A DNA stretch of 64,000 bases from Phascolarctobacterium_A sp034086985. Lineage in GTDB: Bacteria > Bacillota > Negativicutes > Acidaminococcales > Acidaminococcaceae. Positions within the stretch are counted from its first letter, which is position 1. Every line of letters starts with the position of its first letter. Below are positions 25,516 to 35,332 of the stretch, piece by piece. The position numbers were made by a program, and so were the translations under genes. Under the pieces are notes generated by a model that saw nothing but the letters and a program-made list of their open reading frames with translations, ran no database searches and was not told the origin of the DNA. Location of the stretch: positions 186,001 through 250,000 of the forward strand of contig JAXDZG010000012.1 of assembly GCA_034086985.1 (NCBI GenBank). Reading direction: 5' to 3'.

Positions 25516-27075
25516 TTATTTCTGCTCCAGCAGATAAATATCTGCGATTTCCTTGACAGTCTCCACGTTAGTGGGAATTTGCTTGGTCTTCAACACGCGA
25601 CGATACTCGAGGCCACGCACCAAAATATACTTATGCTGACCATTGCGCAGTGCCTCCGGCAGCGCCCCGGTCTTAGGAATCATCTCTATGCCAGCCTTAC
25701 CTGCGTAATACATAAAGCCAGGACGCAGGAACTTATCCACATAAATGGGCGTACTCTGGTCGCATTCCTCAAGATAAACCCCACTCATAGTCTTCACACT
25801 AAAGCGATCCGCAATCACCGGCAGCACAAAGGCAAAGGCCACACACATAGTCATCACACCCACCAGCGTATGCAGCCAGCAGGACAATTCGATATCCCGA
25901 TAATACCACAGGGTAAACACGGCACCACCGCCGATAATCAAAGTCAAAATGCCCAGCATAATCAGGCTGAAGCTGGCCTCGGGCAAATATTGTCCGCCCA
26001 CAATCCAGCCAGCGCCCAACAGCACGAACATCAAGCCACTGCCACACATCCAGCCATAAAAGGTTGTGGTATGGCGCATTTTCGTAATCATGCGGGAAAT
26101 ATTCCAGCCAATAATTACAGCCAAGGGTGGGAACATGGGCAGAATATAGCTCACGAGCTTGGTCTGGCACACTGTAAAGAACAGGAACACAAAGGCCCAC
26201 CAAACATGGTACAGCAAAAGCTGACGCATATCGTCAATGCGACTCTCGCTAATAGATGCCTTTACTGCCTGCACCAGCATGCCCGTCCAGGGGAACATGC
26301 CCAAAATAACCACTGGGAAATAATACCAGAAGGTCACGCGATTAGCATGCTCCGGTGTGGTAAAGCGAGTCACATTGTGGAAGCCCAAGAAGGTATTGAT
26401 AAAATCCATGCCATGGACAGTATACATAGCATAATACCAAGGAGATGCTACCAAAAAATACAGCAGCAGACCACGAATCACATGCATCCGCAAAATTTCA
26501 CGCAGCTGACCCACAACTAAAAGGTACAAGAAGATAATGGCGCCCGGGAACACGATACCAATAGGCCCCTTAGTCACAGTGGCTAGCGCCATGCAGATAT
26601 ACATGAGCCAATACTTCTTATGCGCAAAGCTTAAAATAGCACCGGTCATGAAAAAGAGCAGCGTTGTATCCGTCACCGCCGCCTTGCCCATGTAAAAGAA
26701 TTGGACGCAGCTGGTCAGGATAATAGCGGACCAAAAGCCTGCCTTCTCATTAAACATCTTTGTCGTAGAAACATAAATCATGATGGCAGTGCCACAGGCC
26801 ATCAATGCCGCCGGAAAACGTGCTGCGAACTCCGTATAGCCAAACAGCATTTGGGAAAACGCCACCAACCAATAATACATAGGCGGCTTATCATACCAAT
26901 AATCTCCAAAAATGCGAGGAGACAGAAAATCATTAAATTGAATCATCTCGCGAGCAGTCTCAGCATATACAGGCTCATCCGGGTCCAAAAGCGGTACCCC
27001 ACCGATACCAAACATAATTGTGAAAAGAACTAGGCCTGCAATAATGAGCAGGCTATTTTTTTCCAGCTGTTTCAT
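25516..27075 (-). CDS. ArnT-like membrane glycosyltransferase (GT83 family)
   Basis: A 519-residue polytopic membrane protein with about 11-12 hydrophobic helices. The periplasmic N-terminal motif DPDEPVYAETAREM and DYWYDKPPMYYW match the ArnT / dolichyl-phosphate mannosyltransferase-like family, which moves sugars from polyprenyl phosphate to lipid A or proteins. The C-terminal 100 residues form a soluble domain. It overlaps the upstream epimerase gene by one base (TAATG). Acceptor and sugar are unknown; the neighbouring epimerase, flippase-like and YdjC-like genes suggest envelope glycolipid modification. Confidence 0.85.
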   Translation of the reverse strand: MKQLEKNSLLIIAGLVLFTIMFGIGGVPLLDPDEPVYAETAREMIQFNDFLSPRIFGDYWYDKPPMYYWLVAFSQMLFGYTEFAARFPAALMACGTAIMIYVSTTKMFNEKAGFWSAIILTSCVQFFYMGKAAVTDTTLLFFMTGAILSFAHKKYWLMYICMALATVTKGPIGIVFPGAIIFLYLLVVGQLREILRMHVIRGLLLYFLVASPWYYAMYTVHGMDFINTFLGFHNVTRFTTPEHANRVTFWYYFPVVILGMFPWTGMLVQAVKASISESRIDDMRQLLLYHVWWAFVFLFFTVCQTKLVSYILPMFPPLAVIIGWNISRMITKMRHTTTFYGWMCGSGLMFVLLGAGWIVGGQYLPEASFSLIMLGILTLIIGGGAVFTLWYYRDIELSCWLHTLVGVMTMCVAFAFVLPVIADRFSVKTMSGVYLEECDQSTPIYVDKFLRPGFMYYAGKAGIEMIPKTGALPEALRNGQHKYILVRGLEYRRVLKTKQIPTNVETVKEIADIYLLEQK

Positions 27076-28004
27076 TAGTTATCCCCATTCTTTTTTAGAT
27101 AATCAGCATAGGTGCGTGCTATGCCTTCTTGCAAGCCCATGGCAGGACAAAAGCCCAAATACTCTAGGCAGCGACCATTGCTCAGCACGGAGCGGAAAAT
27201 ATCTCCCTCACGCACAGGTCCATAGGTCACAGGAAAATCCCTGCCCACAGCCTCCTTAAAGGCTGCCAATAATTGGTTTACAGACGTCTCCTTTTGAGTA
27301 GAAACATTGATCACGTGATGGCCCTTCAGCTTAGAGCCACGCCATAGAGCCTGGGCAATATCTCCGGCATAGACAAAGTCGCGAGTTTGCTCGCCGTTGC
27401 CAAAAACAGTCACGCCCTTGCCTGCGGCCAGTAGCTTGCAGAAAATGCTTACTACACCACCCTCGCCACCGGCGCCCTGACGCTCGCCATAGACATTGGC
27501 AAAACGCAGCACTGTGGTGTTGATGCCATATAAATCGTGATACATGAGTAGGTAATGCTCACTGGTCATTTTGGTAATGCCATAAGCGGAGGTAGGCATG
27601 GGCTTCTCGTCCTCCTTGAGAGGAATATTGAGATTATCCCCATACACAGCAGCGCTGGAGGAAAACACTACATTGGGCACCTTGTATGTGCGACAGCACT
27701 CCAATACATTAATAAGTCCTAATAAATTAACCTCGCAATCCTCAGCAGGATGCTCCAAGGAATAGGGCACCATGGTCTGGGCTGCTAAATGTATGACGGC
27801 ATCAAAATGCTCCTGAGCGAAAAGCTGCTCCAAGGCGTTATCCCGCACATCCCCTTCTATGAGGCGCACACTCTCTGGCACATGCTCTCTACGCCCTGTA
27901 GAAAGATTATCATAGGCCACAGTCTCTACATCCTGTTGAGCATGTAAAAGCTGCAGCAAATGGGAGCCAATAAAGCCGGCACCGCCTGTTACTAATATTT
28001 TCAT
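27075..28004 (-). CDS. NAD-dependent sugar-nucleotide epimerase/dehydratase
   Basis: The 309-residue short-chain dehydrogenase has the NAD motif GGAGFIGSHLL, the SSSAAVYGDN strand and the catalytic YGITK (Tyr-xxx-Lys) near residue 148. The pattern is that of UDP-glucose 4-epimerase-like proteins (GalE/WbpP group); the exact substrate is unclear. Its stop overlaps the ArnT-like start, so the two products probably work together, with this enzyme making the sugar donor precursor. Confidence 0.9.
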   Translation of the reverse strand: MKILVTGGAGFIGSHLLQLLHAQQDVETVAYDNLSTGRREHVPESVRLIEGDVRDNALEQLFAQEHFDAVIHLAAQTMVPYSLEHPAEDCEVNLLGLINVLECCRTYKVPNVVFSSSAAVYGDNLNIPLKEDEKPMPTSAYGITKMTSEHYLLMYHDLYGINTTVLRFANVYGERQGAGGEGGVVSIFCKLLAAGKGVTVFGNGEQTRDFVYAGDIAQALWRGSKLKGHHVINVSTQKETSVNQLLAAFKEAVGRDFPVTYGPVREGDIFRSVLSNGRCLEYLGFCPAMGLQEGIARTYADYLKKNGDN

Positions 28005-28064
28005 AATAAGTCAACTCCTAAGATTATGTTGCTAATTCTTAAGATTATAACAAAGCTAACTGAA

Positions 28065-29090
28065 TTAACGCTTATTTTTGGGCTCCACTACCTTTGTCTT
28101 GCTCTTCACCGAGGCTACATTGATAACATCACTGCCAAAGGCACGAATGGTGACAAAGGCACCCAGCATAAAGGGTAAATACTCTGCCGTAAAGCGCCAC
28201 AAAACGGCTAAAATGCCCTCTAAGCCACCGGGCAGAATATTGGCAAAGAGCATAACAAAGCCAGCCTCTGCAATACCGCTGCCTCCGGGAGTGGGCGAAA
28301 AATAAATCACCAGATTAATGAGCACCATACGGCCCATAACCTGCAGTAAATCAAAATCAATGTTGAGGCCCGTCATGTAGGCAGGCACAGTGGCATAAAT
28401 AAAGAGCAAGCTAATACCGGACTCGATAAAGGCACGCAGCACCATGAGAGGGTTCTTGCCCATAACAATGGCTGCTTTTTTAAACTGCTGGTACCAAATA
28501 TAGCAGTTGCGCCTTGTGGTATAGCTTAGCTTGCGGGTGCAGTAAAAGATGATTTTTTCGGGATACCGCGTGCGCATTAAGTAAATAGCGATAATGGGCA
28601 GGGATACAAAGGCTACGGAAACAAAGGTTAAAACCGAAGCGGGCATCCATTCCACAATATCCTGGTCACAGTGCAGCACCACCGGCACTAGCAAAATCAA
28701 GAAAATAATGGACATAATGGTGCGGACGAGAATGACCACCGTGGATTTGGCCACGGGCACCCCCGCCTTACGCATGAACATAACCTGGGCTATGGCACCA
28801 CCGCTGGCACCGGGAGTAACCAGCGCCAAAAAATAGTTGCTAAGCACCACATTGACAATTTGCCTGAAGGTGAGCTTCTCCTCCGTAATATCGGCCAGCG
28901 TAATCAGGCGCAGGCCGTCAAACAAAAGGCCCACAGCAAGACAGCCTAAGGCCAAAAGGATGCACTTAGGCTCAAACATGGTCAAATAGTCCAGTGTCCG
29001 TATATCAAATGTAAAGTAAATTACTGCTGCCGAAATCAGGAGCACAAAAACGAACAAGGCTCCCAAACGCAGCATAAGCTTTTTATTCAT
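28065..29090 (-). CDS. Flippase-like integral membrane protein (LPG_synthase_TM / UPF0104)
   Basis: A 341-residue protein with about eight membrane helices. The family marks are PGASGGAIAQVMFM near residue 95 and FSPTPGGSGIAEAGFV near residue 265. This group includes the membrane part of MprF and several proteins in glycolipid or hopanoid clusters; the molecular activity is mostly inferred. Its place between the sugar epimerase and the YdjC-like deacetylase suggests a role in lipid-linked sugar handling. Confidence 0.85.
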   Translation of the reverse strand: MNKKLMLRLGALFVFVLLISAAVIYFTFDIRTLDYLTMFEPKCILLALGCLAVGLLFDGLRLITLADITEEKLTFRQIVNVVLSNYFLALVTPGASGGAIAQVMFMRKAGVPVAKSTVVILVRTIMSIIFLILLVPVVLHCDQDIVEWMPASVLTFVSVAFVSLPIIAIYLMRTRYPEKIIFYCTRKLSYTTRRNCYIWYQQFKKAAIVMGKNPLMVLRAFIESGISLLFIYATVPAYMTGLNIDFDLLQVMGRMVLINLVIYFSPTPGGSGIAEAGFVMLFANILPGGLEGILAVLWRFTAEYLPFMLGAFVTIRAFGSDVINVASVKSKTKVVEPKNKR

Positions 29091-29119
29091 TAACCTAAAC
29101 CACCATATTTTTTGGTTTA

Positions 29120-29968
29120 TTATAAATCGCCAAAATTGATAAGCTGCACGTTTAACTTTTGCAGCAGCTCTTTATTCTCCTCATTGAGATAAGATTCCAG
29201 CTCCGTTGCCCAAGTATAATGCCAAGCATAGAGCTTAGCCAATGGCGCTGTCTCAAGGCCCGGATGGGTCATAATCTCGCTGACGCCGTCAGGCAAAGCG
29301 CGAATAATATTGCCGACCAAATGAGCATTCAAATGCCCTCCGGCCAGCATGCCAAAGAAATAATCAGGATGCTTGATGCCATCACTATTGGCACCACAGG
29401 CTGCCAAATCAGCGCAAAAGCTGAGCCCGGCCCGGCCTATCTTGCGGCCTAAGCCCGCCTCATAACCACCACTGAAAAAGTAGCCTTCTTTGGGTATACG
29501 CTCTCTTTTTATATTATACTCACTACAGAGCTTTCTGACAAGTCCATTTATGCCTGGCAGCACATGGGTGTGCTGGTGACTATCAATATGAGTGATATTT
29601 AATTTGCTAGCTAAAGCTTTTTCAATTTGCGCTCTTAGCTCTGCCTCCAGTTCATTCTTCTTGACGCCGCCGGTATAGAAACGCTTGGCAAAAGCCACAT
29701 AGTCCGGCAAGAAGCGCCCCTCAGCGTCCAAAAGACTGGCAATTTTACTCTTAGGCAGCACGGACTTAACCCCGCCAACAAGGGTCAGGTGAATGCCAAT
29801 GCCTAGCTGAGGATTATCCTGTGCCAGCGCCACAGCCTCCTCAAAGGCGTCAGCGCTGGGCATAATGGAGGTGCTGGTAATAAAGCCTTCCCTATGGCCC
29901 TTAATAATGCCTCTATTAATTAAAGTATGTAAGCCGAAATCGTCGGCATTGACGATTAATTTCTTCAT
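29120..29968 (-). CDS. YdjC/ChbG/HpnK-type carbohydrate deacetylase
   Basis: A 282-residue protein of the YdjC family. Metal-binding residues are visible in VNADDFG at the start and HIDSHQHTHVLPG near residue 125, with IMTHPG near the C-terminus. Members remove acetyl groups from amino sugars (ChbG) or act in hopanoid glycolipid synthesis (HpnK). The neighbouring ArnT-like, epimerase and flippase-like genes form the type of cluster seen around hpnK, but no hopanoid cyclase is present, so deacetylation of a lipid-linked sugar is the safer reading. Confidence 0.88.
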   Translation of the reverse strand: MKKLIVNADDFGLHTLINRGIIKGHREGFITSTSIMPSADAFEEAVALAQDNPQLGIGIHLTLVGGVKSVLPKSKIASLLDAEGRFLPDYVAFAKRFYTGGVKKNELEAELRAQIEKALASKLNITHIDSHQHTHVLPGINGLVRKLCSEYNIKRERIPKEGYFFSGGYEAGLGRKIGRAGLSFCADLAACGANSDGIKHPDYFFGMLAGGHLNAHLVGNIIRALPDGVSEIMTHPGLETAPLAKLYAWHYTWATELESYLNEENKELLQKLNVQLINFGDL

Positions 29969-29995
29969 AACATAAGCCTCCTAAGGCTCTTTTAA

Positions 29996-30925
29996 TTAGA
30001 TACGACTGTAATTAGCAAAGTGGAGCTTGACGTAGTTCTCTAGTTGAGATTTACCTAGGGATTGCGCTATTTTTCTTGCACAGGCGGTAGTCTGAGGTCC
30101 ACCACCCTTTGGAAGTGAAACTTCTCCTACTGATTTAGCTAATTCATCCATAGTACGTAAAAAGCGTGCTCTTGCTAGAACAGAAGCTGCCGCAACTGCT
30201 AAATTAATTTCTGCTTTAGGTTGTTGGCGAACCTGACATTCAGGAAAACGCTTCTGCAATTCTCTTACATTAACCGTAGATGTAGTAAACTGGTCAATCA
30301 GCGCAGCGTGGCAATCATGATTACGTTCTAACACTTGACTTAAGGCAGCAACATGTCCAAAGCCAAGAAGCTGATTCAGCTTACCTCCTTGGGCTAAAAC
30401 CTGATTATAACGCATATTATAAATCTTAGGCTTCAGCTCCAGCACGCTAAAATCTATGACGTTAGCCTTGATGGTTTCCTCCAGCTCCAAAATTTTTTTG
30501 TCGCTAAGCAGCTTGCAGTCCTTGACGCCGGCAGCGGCCAGCTTCGCAGCGGTGCCATTGTCCACAACCACCGCGGACACTACCAGGGGGCCAAAAAAGT
30601 CGCCCTTGCCAGACTCGTCGCTGCCGGCCCATTTGCCACGCGGCAGCGCCTCCGCGCCTGCCGCACTGGCAGCGACACCATCCACCTTTTCACCAGCAAT
30701 AAGCTCTCTTACCTTACCTTCAAGCGCACTATCACCTGAAAACACATAGGTCAAGCCCTTTTTACCATTATAAATGTTCAAGGTTAATTTAGCCTGACAC
30801 AGCTCGACTACAAACTGATGCCCGTAATTAATATCCTTCTCTTTAGTAATGTCTAAGACTTCACTAATATCTGCTCGTACACTTTCTAAATACTTTTTAA
30901 AATCTTTATCAGTTAGTTTATCCAT
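29996..30925 (-). CDS. rnhC: Ribonuclease HIII
   Basis: RNase HIII removes RNA from RNA-DNA hybrids and is mainly found in Firmicutes. About 309 residues: a TBP-like N-terminal domain (residues 1-90), then the catalytic domain with GSDESGKGDFFGPLVVSAVV near residue 100, the conserved Asp in AALIDQF, and KAEINLAVAAASVLAR. The start is the ATG at 30925, and its ribosome binding site GAGGA is the tail of the repeat at 30929-30993. The start of the RND transporter operon lies far upstream on the same strand. Confidence 0.94.
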   Translation of the reverse strand: MDKLTDKDFKKYLESVRADISEVLDITKEKDINYGHQFVVELCQAKLTLNIYNGKKGLTYVFSGDSALEGKVRELIAGEKVDGVAASAAGAEALPRGKWAGSDESGKGDFFGPLVVSAVVVDNGTAAKLAAAGVKDCKLLSDKKILELEETIKANVIDFSVLELKPKIYNMRYNQVLAQGGKLNQLLGFGHVAALSQVLERNHDCHAALIDQFTTSTVNVRELQKRFPECQVRQQPKAEINLAVAAASVLARARFLRTMDELAKSVGEVSLPKGGGPQTTACARKIAQSLGKSQLENYVKLHFANYSRI

Positions 30926-30928
30926 CAA

Positions 30929-30993
30929 AATTCCTCAGTCCGCAATTTGTATTCACAAATTGACACAAGACAGCTCCCTTTCAAAAGGGAGCC
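30929..30993 (-). repeat. Dispersed double-hairpin repeat, copy 2
   Basis: On the minus strand it reads GGCTCCC(ttttgaaa)GGGAGCTGTC, a different central hairpin (CAATTTGT with ACAAATTG), then GACTGAGGAATT. The ends match the copy at 25422-25468 and the middle does not. The last bases provide the rnhC ribosome binding site. Confidence 0.75.
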
Positions 30994-30998
30994 TCTCC

Positions 30999-33900
30999 CT
31001 ACTCCCCTTTAGGAGTATAATGCTTCTGCTTCCAATCCTCAAATAGCAAATAAAGCAAGGGAATAACCACCAAGGTCAGCAAGGTAGAGGTGGTCAAGCC
31101 ACCCACCAAAACTACGCCCATAGACTGACGCAGCTCCGCGCCCTCGCCAATACCCAAGGCAATGGGCATCATACCCAAAATAGTGGACAAGGTGGTCATA
31201 AAAATCGGACGCAAGCGCAGGGAGCACGCCTCTAAGGTTGCTTCCTTAAGCCCCATACCATGCTCACGGGCCTGATTAGCATAGTCCAAAAGCAAAATCG
31301 CATTCTTGGTAACCAAGCCAAGCAGCATGATAAAGCCAATCATACTCATCATATTAGCCGTCTGCCCTGACACCAAAAGGCCCAAAACAGCGCCGATAAT
31401 CGCAAAGGGCAAGGACGCCATAATAATCAAGGGCTGGGAAAAGCTTTCAAACTGGGCAGCCAAGGTCATATATACCATGACTATAGCAAGCACCACTGCT
31501 TTAGCAATTTCTCTAAAGGAACGGGCCATATTATCAGCCTGACCAATCATCTTATAGTTATAGCCCGCAGGCATATTTAACTCAGGAATGAACTCTTCCC
31601 TCGCCTTAGTAATCAAATCACCGGGCGAGATACCTACCGTGTTAGCATAAACCACAATCTGGCGCTGCTTGTCCTCGCGCTCGATACGGGTAGGACCGCT
31701 GCCATAGGTAATGTTTGCAATATCGCCTAAGCGTACGAAGGTACCACTGGAATTAGAAACACGCAAATTGGCCACGGCATTGATATCATTACGTTCTGCC
31801 AAGGGCATTTGCAAAATAATATCATAGTCGTTATCGCCAATGGTATAGCTATTAGAGGTGCTCTTGCCCATGAAGGCCATCTGCACTACCTTGCCTAGCT
31901 CAGTAGCATCTAGGCCCAGCTGGCTGGCCTTAGCATGATCCAAGCGCACAATAATTTCAGGCTCTTCCTCGGAGTCAGAAATATCCACGTCCGTAGCACC
32001 GGGCACGCTCTTAAGCTTATCGGCCAAATCCAGAGCATAACGCTTTAAATCCTTAATATTATTGCCACGCAGGCCAATCTGTACGGGACGGCTGTCACCG
32101 CGACCACCGCCTTGGTTAGACACAACGCTAACCTTGAGCCCTTCCGTATTGCCGAACTTAGCACGCAGCTCATCCATAATCTGCTGCATAGAGCGTGAAC
32201 GCTCATTAGTAGGCTTCAAGCGAATATCCAAGGAGCCCTGGTTAACAGGGTTACGACCGTTACCAATATTCAAGGCCACAATATTAACCTCTGGCAACTG
32301 ACTAATATATTGCTGCATAGGCGTAGCCAGCTCCACAGTCTTTTGCAGGCTGCTACCAATGGGCGCTTTAACATTCACTGTGAATTCGCCAGAGTCATAG
32401 GTCGGTTGAAATTCGGTTCCTACAAAGGGCAACAAGAGCAGGTTAATACCCAAGGATAAAACGCTGACCAAAACCACCTTTTTGGGACGGTCCAGACACC
32501 AGCTCATGAGGCTGTTATACATCTCGCGCACGCTCTGAAAGCCTGCTTCGAATTTATCCAAGAAAAGCTGCAAATACTTATTACGACTTTTGGCACTTTC
32601 CTCCTCCGTCTCCACCTTAATCCAATAAGCGGAAACCATAGGAGTCAAGGTAAATGCAACCAAGGTTGAGAAAGCAATGGCAAAGGCAACCGTCAGGCCA
32701 AATTGCTTAAAGAACTGGCCGACGATTTCGCCCATATTACCGATGGGCACGAATACGGCGAACATAACAAAGGAGGTTGCCAAAATAGCCAAGGTCAGCT
32801 CCTCCGTTGCTTCCTTGGCAGCCACAAAGGGAGTCTTACCCATTTCAATATGACGGAAAATATTTTCGATGACTACGATAGCATCGTCGATCAGCATACC
32901 AATCGCCAATGACAGCGCCATCAAGGACATATTATTCAGAGTAAAATCCATAACCTTCATCATAAAGAAGGTGGAAATAACCGCTGTAGGAATACACAGG
33001 CCACCTACAATGGTAGCGCGGAAATTGCGCAGAAACATATAGGTAATAGCCAACGCTAAGAAGCCACCAAAGAGGATGGTGTTCCACACGTCCGCAATAT
33101 TATCGCGAATATATTTGGATTGGTCACGCACCTTGGACACCGTTATATCAGGTGGCAAATTAGACTTGCGCAGCTGCTCCATTTTAGCGTTAATATTATC
33201 GGTAACATTAACGGTGTTGGTCTTGGATTGCTTGCGCACGAAGGCCAATACGCTGGGCTCGCCATTAGCGCTGGCGTAGGTATCCTCGTCCTCCCAATCG
33301 TCCAAAACATCGGCTACTTCACCAATATACACAGGGCGACCATTGTGGTTGGCCACAACTACCTTTTTAATATCGTCCACAGTGTTATACTTCGCCAAGG
33401 TACGCACAGTTATTTCCATTTCCTTGCTGCGAGCCTTGCCACCGGGCGTATTATAGTTATTTTTGTTGACGATATCACGCACGGTTTGGTAAGAAATACC
33501 ATATTCCTGCAGCTTTTCCGGCTTCAGTACAATGCGAATGGCACGCTGACTGGCACCTACTACAGTCACCTCGGATACGCCTTCTACCATCTGCAGCTCG
33601 TCCTTAATATTATCCTCGATAATACGACGAATCTCGCCACGGGAACGGGAGTTAGAGGAAAAGGTCCAGGCGACAATAGCTCTTGCGTTCAAGTCAACAG
33701 TTTGGGTCGTAGGCTCATCAATATCATCGGGCAAGGATTTGCGGATACTGGAGACCTTCTCGCGCACTTCGGAGGCCTTTACCTGAGGGTCCACACCCAA
33801 ATTAAATTCCAAAACCGTCTCGCTATAGCCCTCTAAAACAGTTGAGGACAGTGTCTTAATACCAGAAACCTGGCTGACGCGGTTCTCGATGGGCTTGGTA

Positions 33901-34082
33901 ACCAGCGTTTCCATTTCTTCAGGAGAGGCACCATCATAGCGCACACGCACGCTTACAATGGGTAAATCAACGTCAGGATTCAAATCCACGCCGATTTCCG
34001 GATAGCAGCGAATACCGAAAACCACCAGCAGCAGCACGAACATGGTGGTGAAAACAGGCCGCTTAATAAATGTACCAATCAT
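30999..34082 (-). CDS. RND-family multidrug efflux transporter, inner-membrane pump
   Basis: The 1027-residue protein has the AcrB/HAE1 architecture: helix 1 in IKRPVFTTMFVLLLVVFG, a large periplasmic domain, helices 2-6, a second periplasmic domain and helices 8-12. Proton-relay residues are present: GMLIDDAIVVIENI in helix 4 (Asp pair near residue 400) and the Lys in GLVTKNAILLLDYANQ of helix 10. Such pumps use the proton gradient to export drugs, metals or lipids across both membranes with an adaptor and an outer-membrane channel. The adaptor gene lies two bases upstream; no channel gene is in the window. Substrate unknown. Confidence 0.94.
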   Translation of the reverse strand: MIGTFIKRPVFTTMFVLLLVVFGIRCYPEIGVDLNPDVDLPIVSVRVRYDGASPEEMETLVTKPIENRVSQVSGIKTLSSTVLEGYSETVLEFNLGVDPQVKASEVREKVSSIRKSLPDDIDEPTTQTVDLNARAIVAWTFSSNSRSRGEIRRIIEDNIKDELQMVEGVSEVTVVGASQRAIRIVLKPEKLQEYGISYQTVRDIVNKNNYNTPGGKARSKEMEITVRTLAKYNTVDDIKKVVVANHNGRPVYIGEVADVLDDWEDEDTYASANGEPSVLAFVRKQSKTNTVNVTDNINAKMEQLRKSNLPPDITVSKVRDQSKYIRDNIADVWNTILFGGFLALAITYMFLRNFRATIVGGLCIPTAVISTFFMMKVMDFTLNNMSLMALSLAIGMLIDDAIVVIENIFRHIEMGKTPFVAAKEATEELTLAILATSFVMFAVFVPIGNMGEIVGQFFKQFGLTVAFAIAFSTLVAFTLTPMVSAYWIKVETEEESAKSRNKYLQLFLDKFEAGFQSVREMYNSLMSWCLDRPKKVVLVSVLSLGINLLLLPFVGTEFQPTYDSGEFTVNVKAPIGSSLQKTVELATPMQQYISQLPEVNIVALNIGNGRNPVNQGSLDIRLKPTNERSRSMQQIMDELRAKFGNTEGLKVSVVSNQGGGRGDSRPVQIGLRGNNIKDLKRYALDLADKLKSVPGATDVDISDSEEEPEIIVRLDHAKASQLGLDATELGKVVQMAFMGKSTSNSYTIGDNDYDIILQMPLAERNDINAVANLRVSNSSGTFVRLGDIANITYGSGPTRIEREDKQRQIVVYANTVGISPGDLITKAREEFIPELNMPAGYNYKMIGQADNMARSFREIAKAVVLAIVMVYMTLAAQFESFSQPLIIMASLPFAIIGAVLGLLVSGQTANMMSMIGFIMLLGLVTKNAILLLDYANQAREHGMGLKEATLEACSLRLRPIFMTTLSTILGMMPIALGIGEGAELRQSMGVVLVGGLTTSTLLTLVVIPLLYLLFEDWKQKHYTPKGE

Positions 34083-34084
34083 GA

Positions 34085-35203
34085 TTATTTACCAGCCTTT
34101 TCCATCTTAATCTTCACGCCCTCGCGCAGCTTGTTCTGGCCTTCTACTACGATAACATCCTCTTCGGTAACGCCATCGATAATCTCAGCATATTTATCAT
34201 CGGTAAAGCCCACATTCAGTACCTTACGCTGAATTACGCCCTTCTCATCGGCAACGAAAATAGTTTGTTGGTCGTCACGCATAACAATGGCATGCAACGG
34301 TACGGTAAGTACATTTTCCTTGGGCTCGGCCTTGAGGTAAACATTGGCATATACGCCGGCTAATAAGCCTTGGCTATTATCCACGCTGACCTCGGCCGCA
34401 AAGGTATGGGAGGGCAAATCAGCCACAGGAGCAATGCGCGTAATTTTGCCCACGATTTTCTTGCCCGGATATGCAGGCAGCTTAATCTCTGCCTCGTTGC
34501 CTACGGCAACGCCTGCAACCTGACCTTCCGGAATATGAATGACTGTTTTCAGCATGCTGATATCGGCCACAGCAAAAATCGCCGTGCCGGCCTTGGCATA
34601 ATAGCCCTCTTGGTAATAACGCTTGGAAACGATGCCATCAGCAGGTGCTACTAAAATGGTGCCTGCGGACTTGGATTCCATGCCCTGTAAATTACCACGG
34701 GCAGCTTCCAGCTTAGCTGCTGCATTCTCACGGGCAAAGCGATAATTATCTACTACCTGCTCAGAAACTGCACCATTGGCAAAAAGCTTTTCATAACGCA
34801 CTAAATCTCGTTCTGCCTTACTAAAATTGGCTTGGGCATCTAAATAACTGCCACGGGCATTAAGCAGATTGGCATCTGTATCTGTTTGCTCTAAAACGGC
34901 TAAAACTTGGCCTTTAGTAACGCGGTCACCCTCTTTTACATACACCTTTTCCAAGCGACCATCAACCTTGGCAGCTACCTCAGCCTGCCACTCCGGGTCC
35001 AGGCTGCCGCTAAAGCGCATGGTGGGAATGATAGTCTGGCGCTGGGCGTGACCGGTAGTTACGGCCACAGTCTTGACGCGGGACATTTTTTCCGCTCTCG
35101 CCTTGTCGTTTTGGATATTGCTATAAATACGATAAGAAATAATCAGGCAGACTGCAAGCATTATGCCCAGCACAATCTTCACCTTTTTATTCTGTAGGTT
35201 CAT
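34085..35203 (-). CDS. RND efflux adaptor (membrane fusion protein)
   Basis: A 372-residue adaptor. It has an N-terminal signal anchor (VKIVLGIMLAVCLIISY) and a lipoyl half-motif (AEVAAKVDGRLEKVYVKEGDRVTKGQVLA). A helical hairpin covers about residues 95-165, followed by the second lipoyl half (ILVAPADGIVSKRYYQEGYYAKAG) and beta-barrel/membrane-proximal domains. It would link the inner-membrane pump to an outer-membrane channel. AAGGAG lies eight bases before the ATG at 35203; the frame opens further up at 35227. A promoter with a palindrome lies upstream. Confidence 0.93.
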   Translation of the reverse strand: MNLQNKKVKIVLGIMLAVCLIISYRIYSNIQNDKARAEKMSRVKTVAVTTGHAQRQTIIPTMRFSGSLDPEWQAEVAAKVDGRLEKVYVKEGDRVTKGQVLAVLEQTDTDANLLNARGSYLDAQANFSKAERDLVRYEKLFANGAVSEQVVDNYRFARENAAAKLEAARGNLQGMESKSAGTILVAPADGIVSKRYYQEGYYAKAGTAIFAVADISMLKTVIHIPEGQVAGVAVGNEAEIKLPAYPGKKIVGKITRIAPVADLPSHTFAAEVSVDNSQGLLAGVYANVYLKAEPKENVLTVPLHAIVMRDDQQTIFVADEKGVIQRKVLNVGFTDDKYAEIIDGVTEEDVIVVEGQNKLREGVKIKMEKAGK

Positions 35204-35303
35204 GTTACACGCTCCTTCGCTCCTCAATAGAATAGCTTTCTTTATCCTATCAATAAAGCCTTTAATCTTGCTTAAATATACTGCATAATCTCAAATGAAG
35301 TAA

Positions 35304-35319
35304 TAGACTAGTGAGTCTA
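35304..35319. promoter_or_regulatory. Palindrome downstream of the RND promoter, possible operator
   Basis: TAGACT and AGTCTA form an inverted repeat with a 4-base centre. It lies 14 bases downstream of the predicted -10 box, a usual place for a repressor site. The regulator is not identified. Confidence 0.5.
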
Positions 35320-35332
35320 AATAGGTATGTCT

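Noticed and set aside
29120..29968. Assignment of the YdjC-like gene to hopanoid synthesis (hpnK)
   Set aside because: No squalene-hopene cyclase or other hopanoid gene is visible; the family name alone is not enough.
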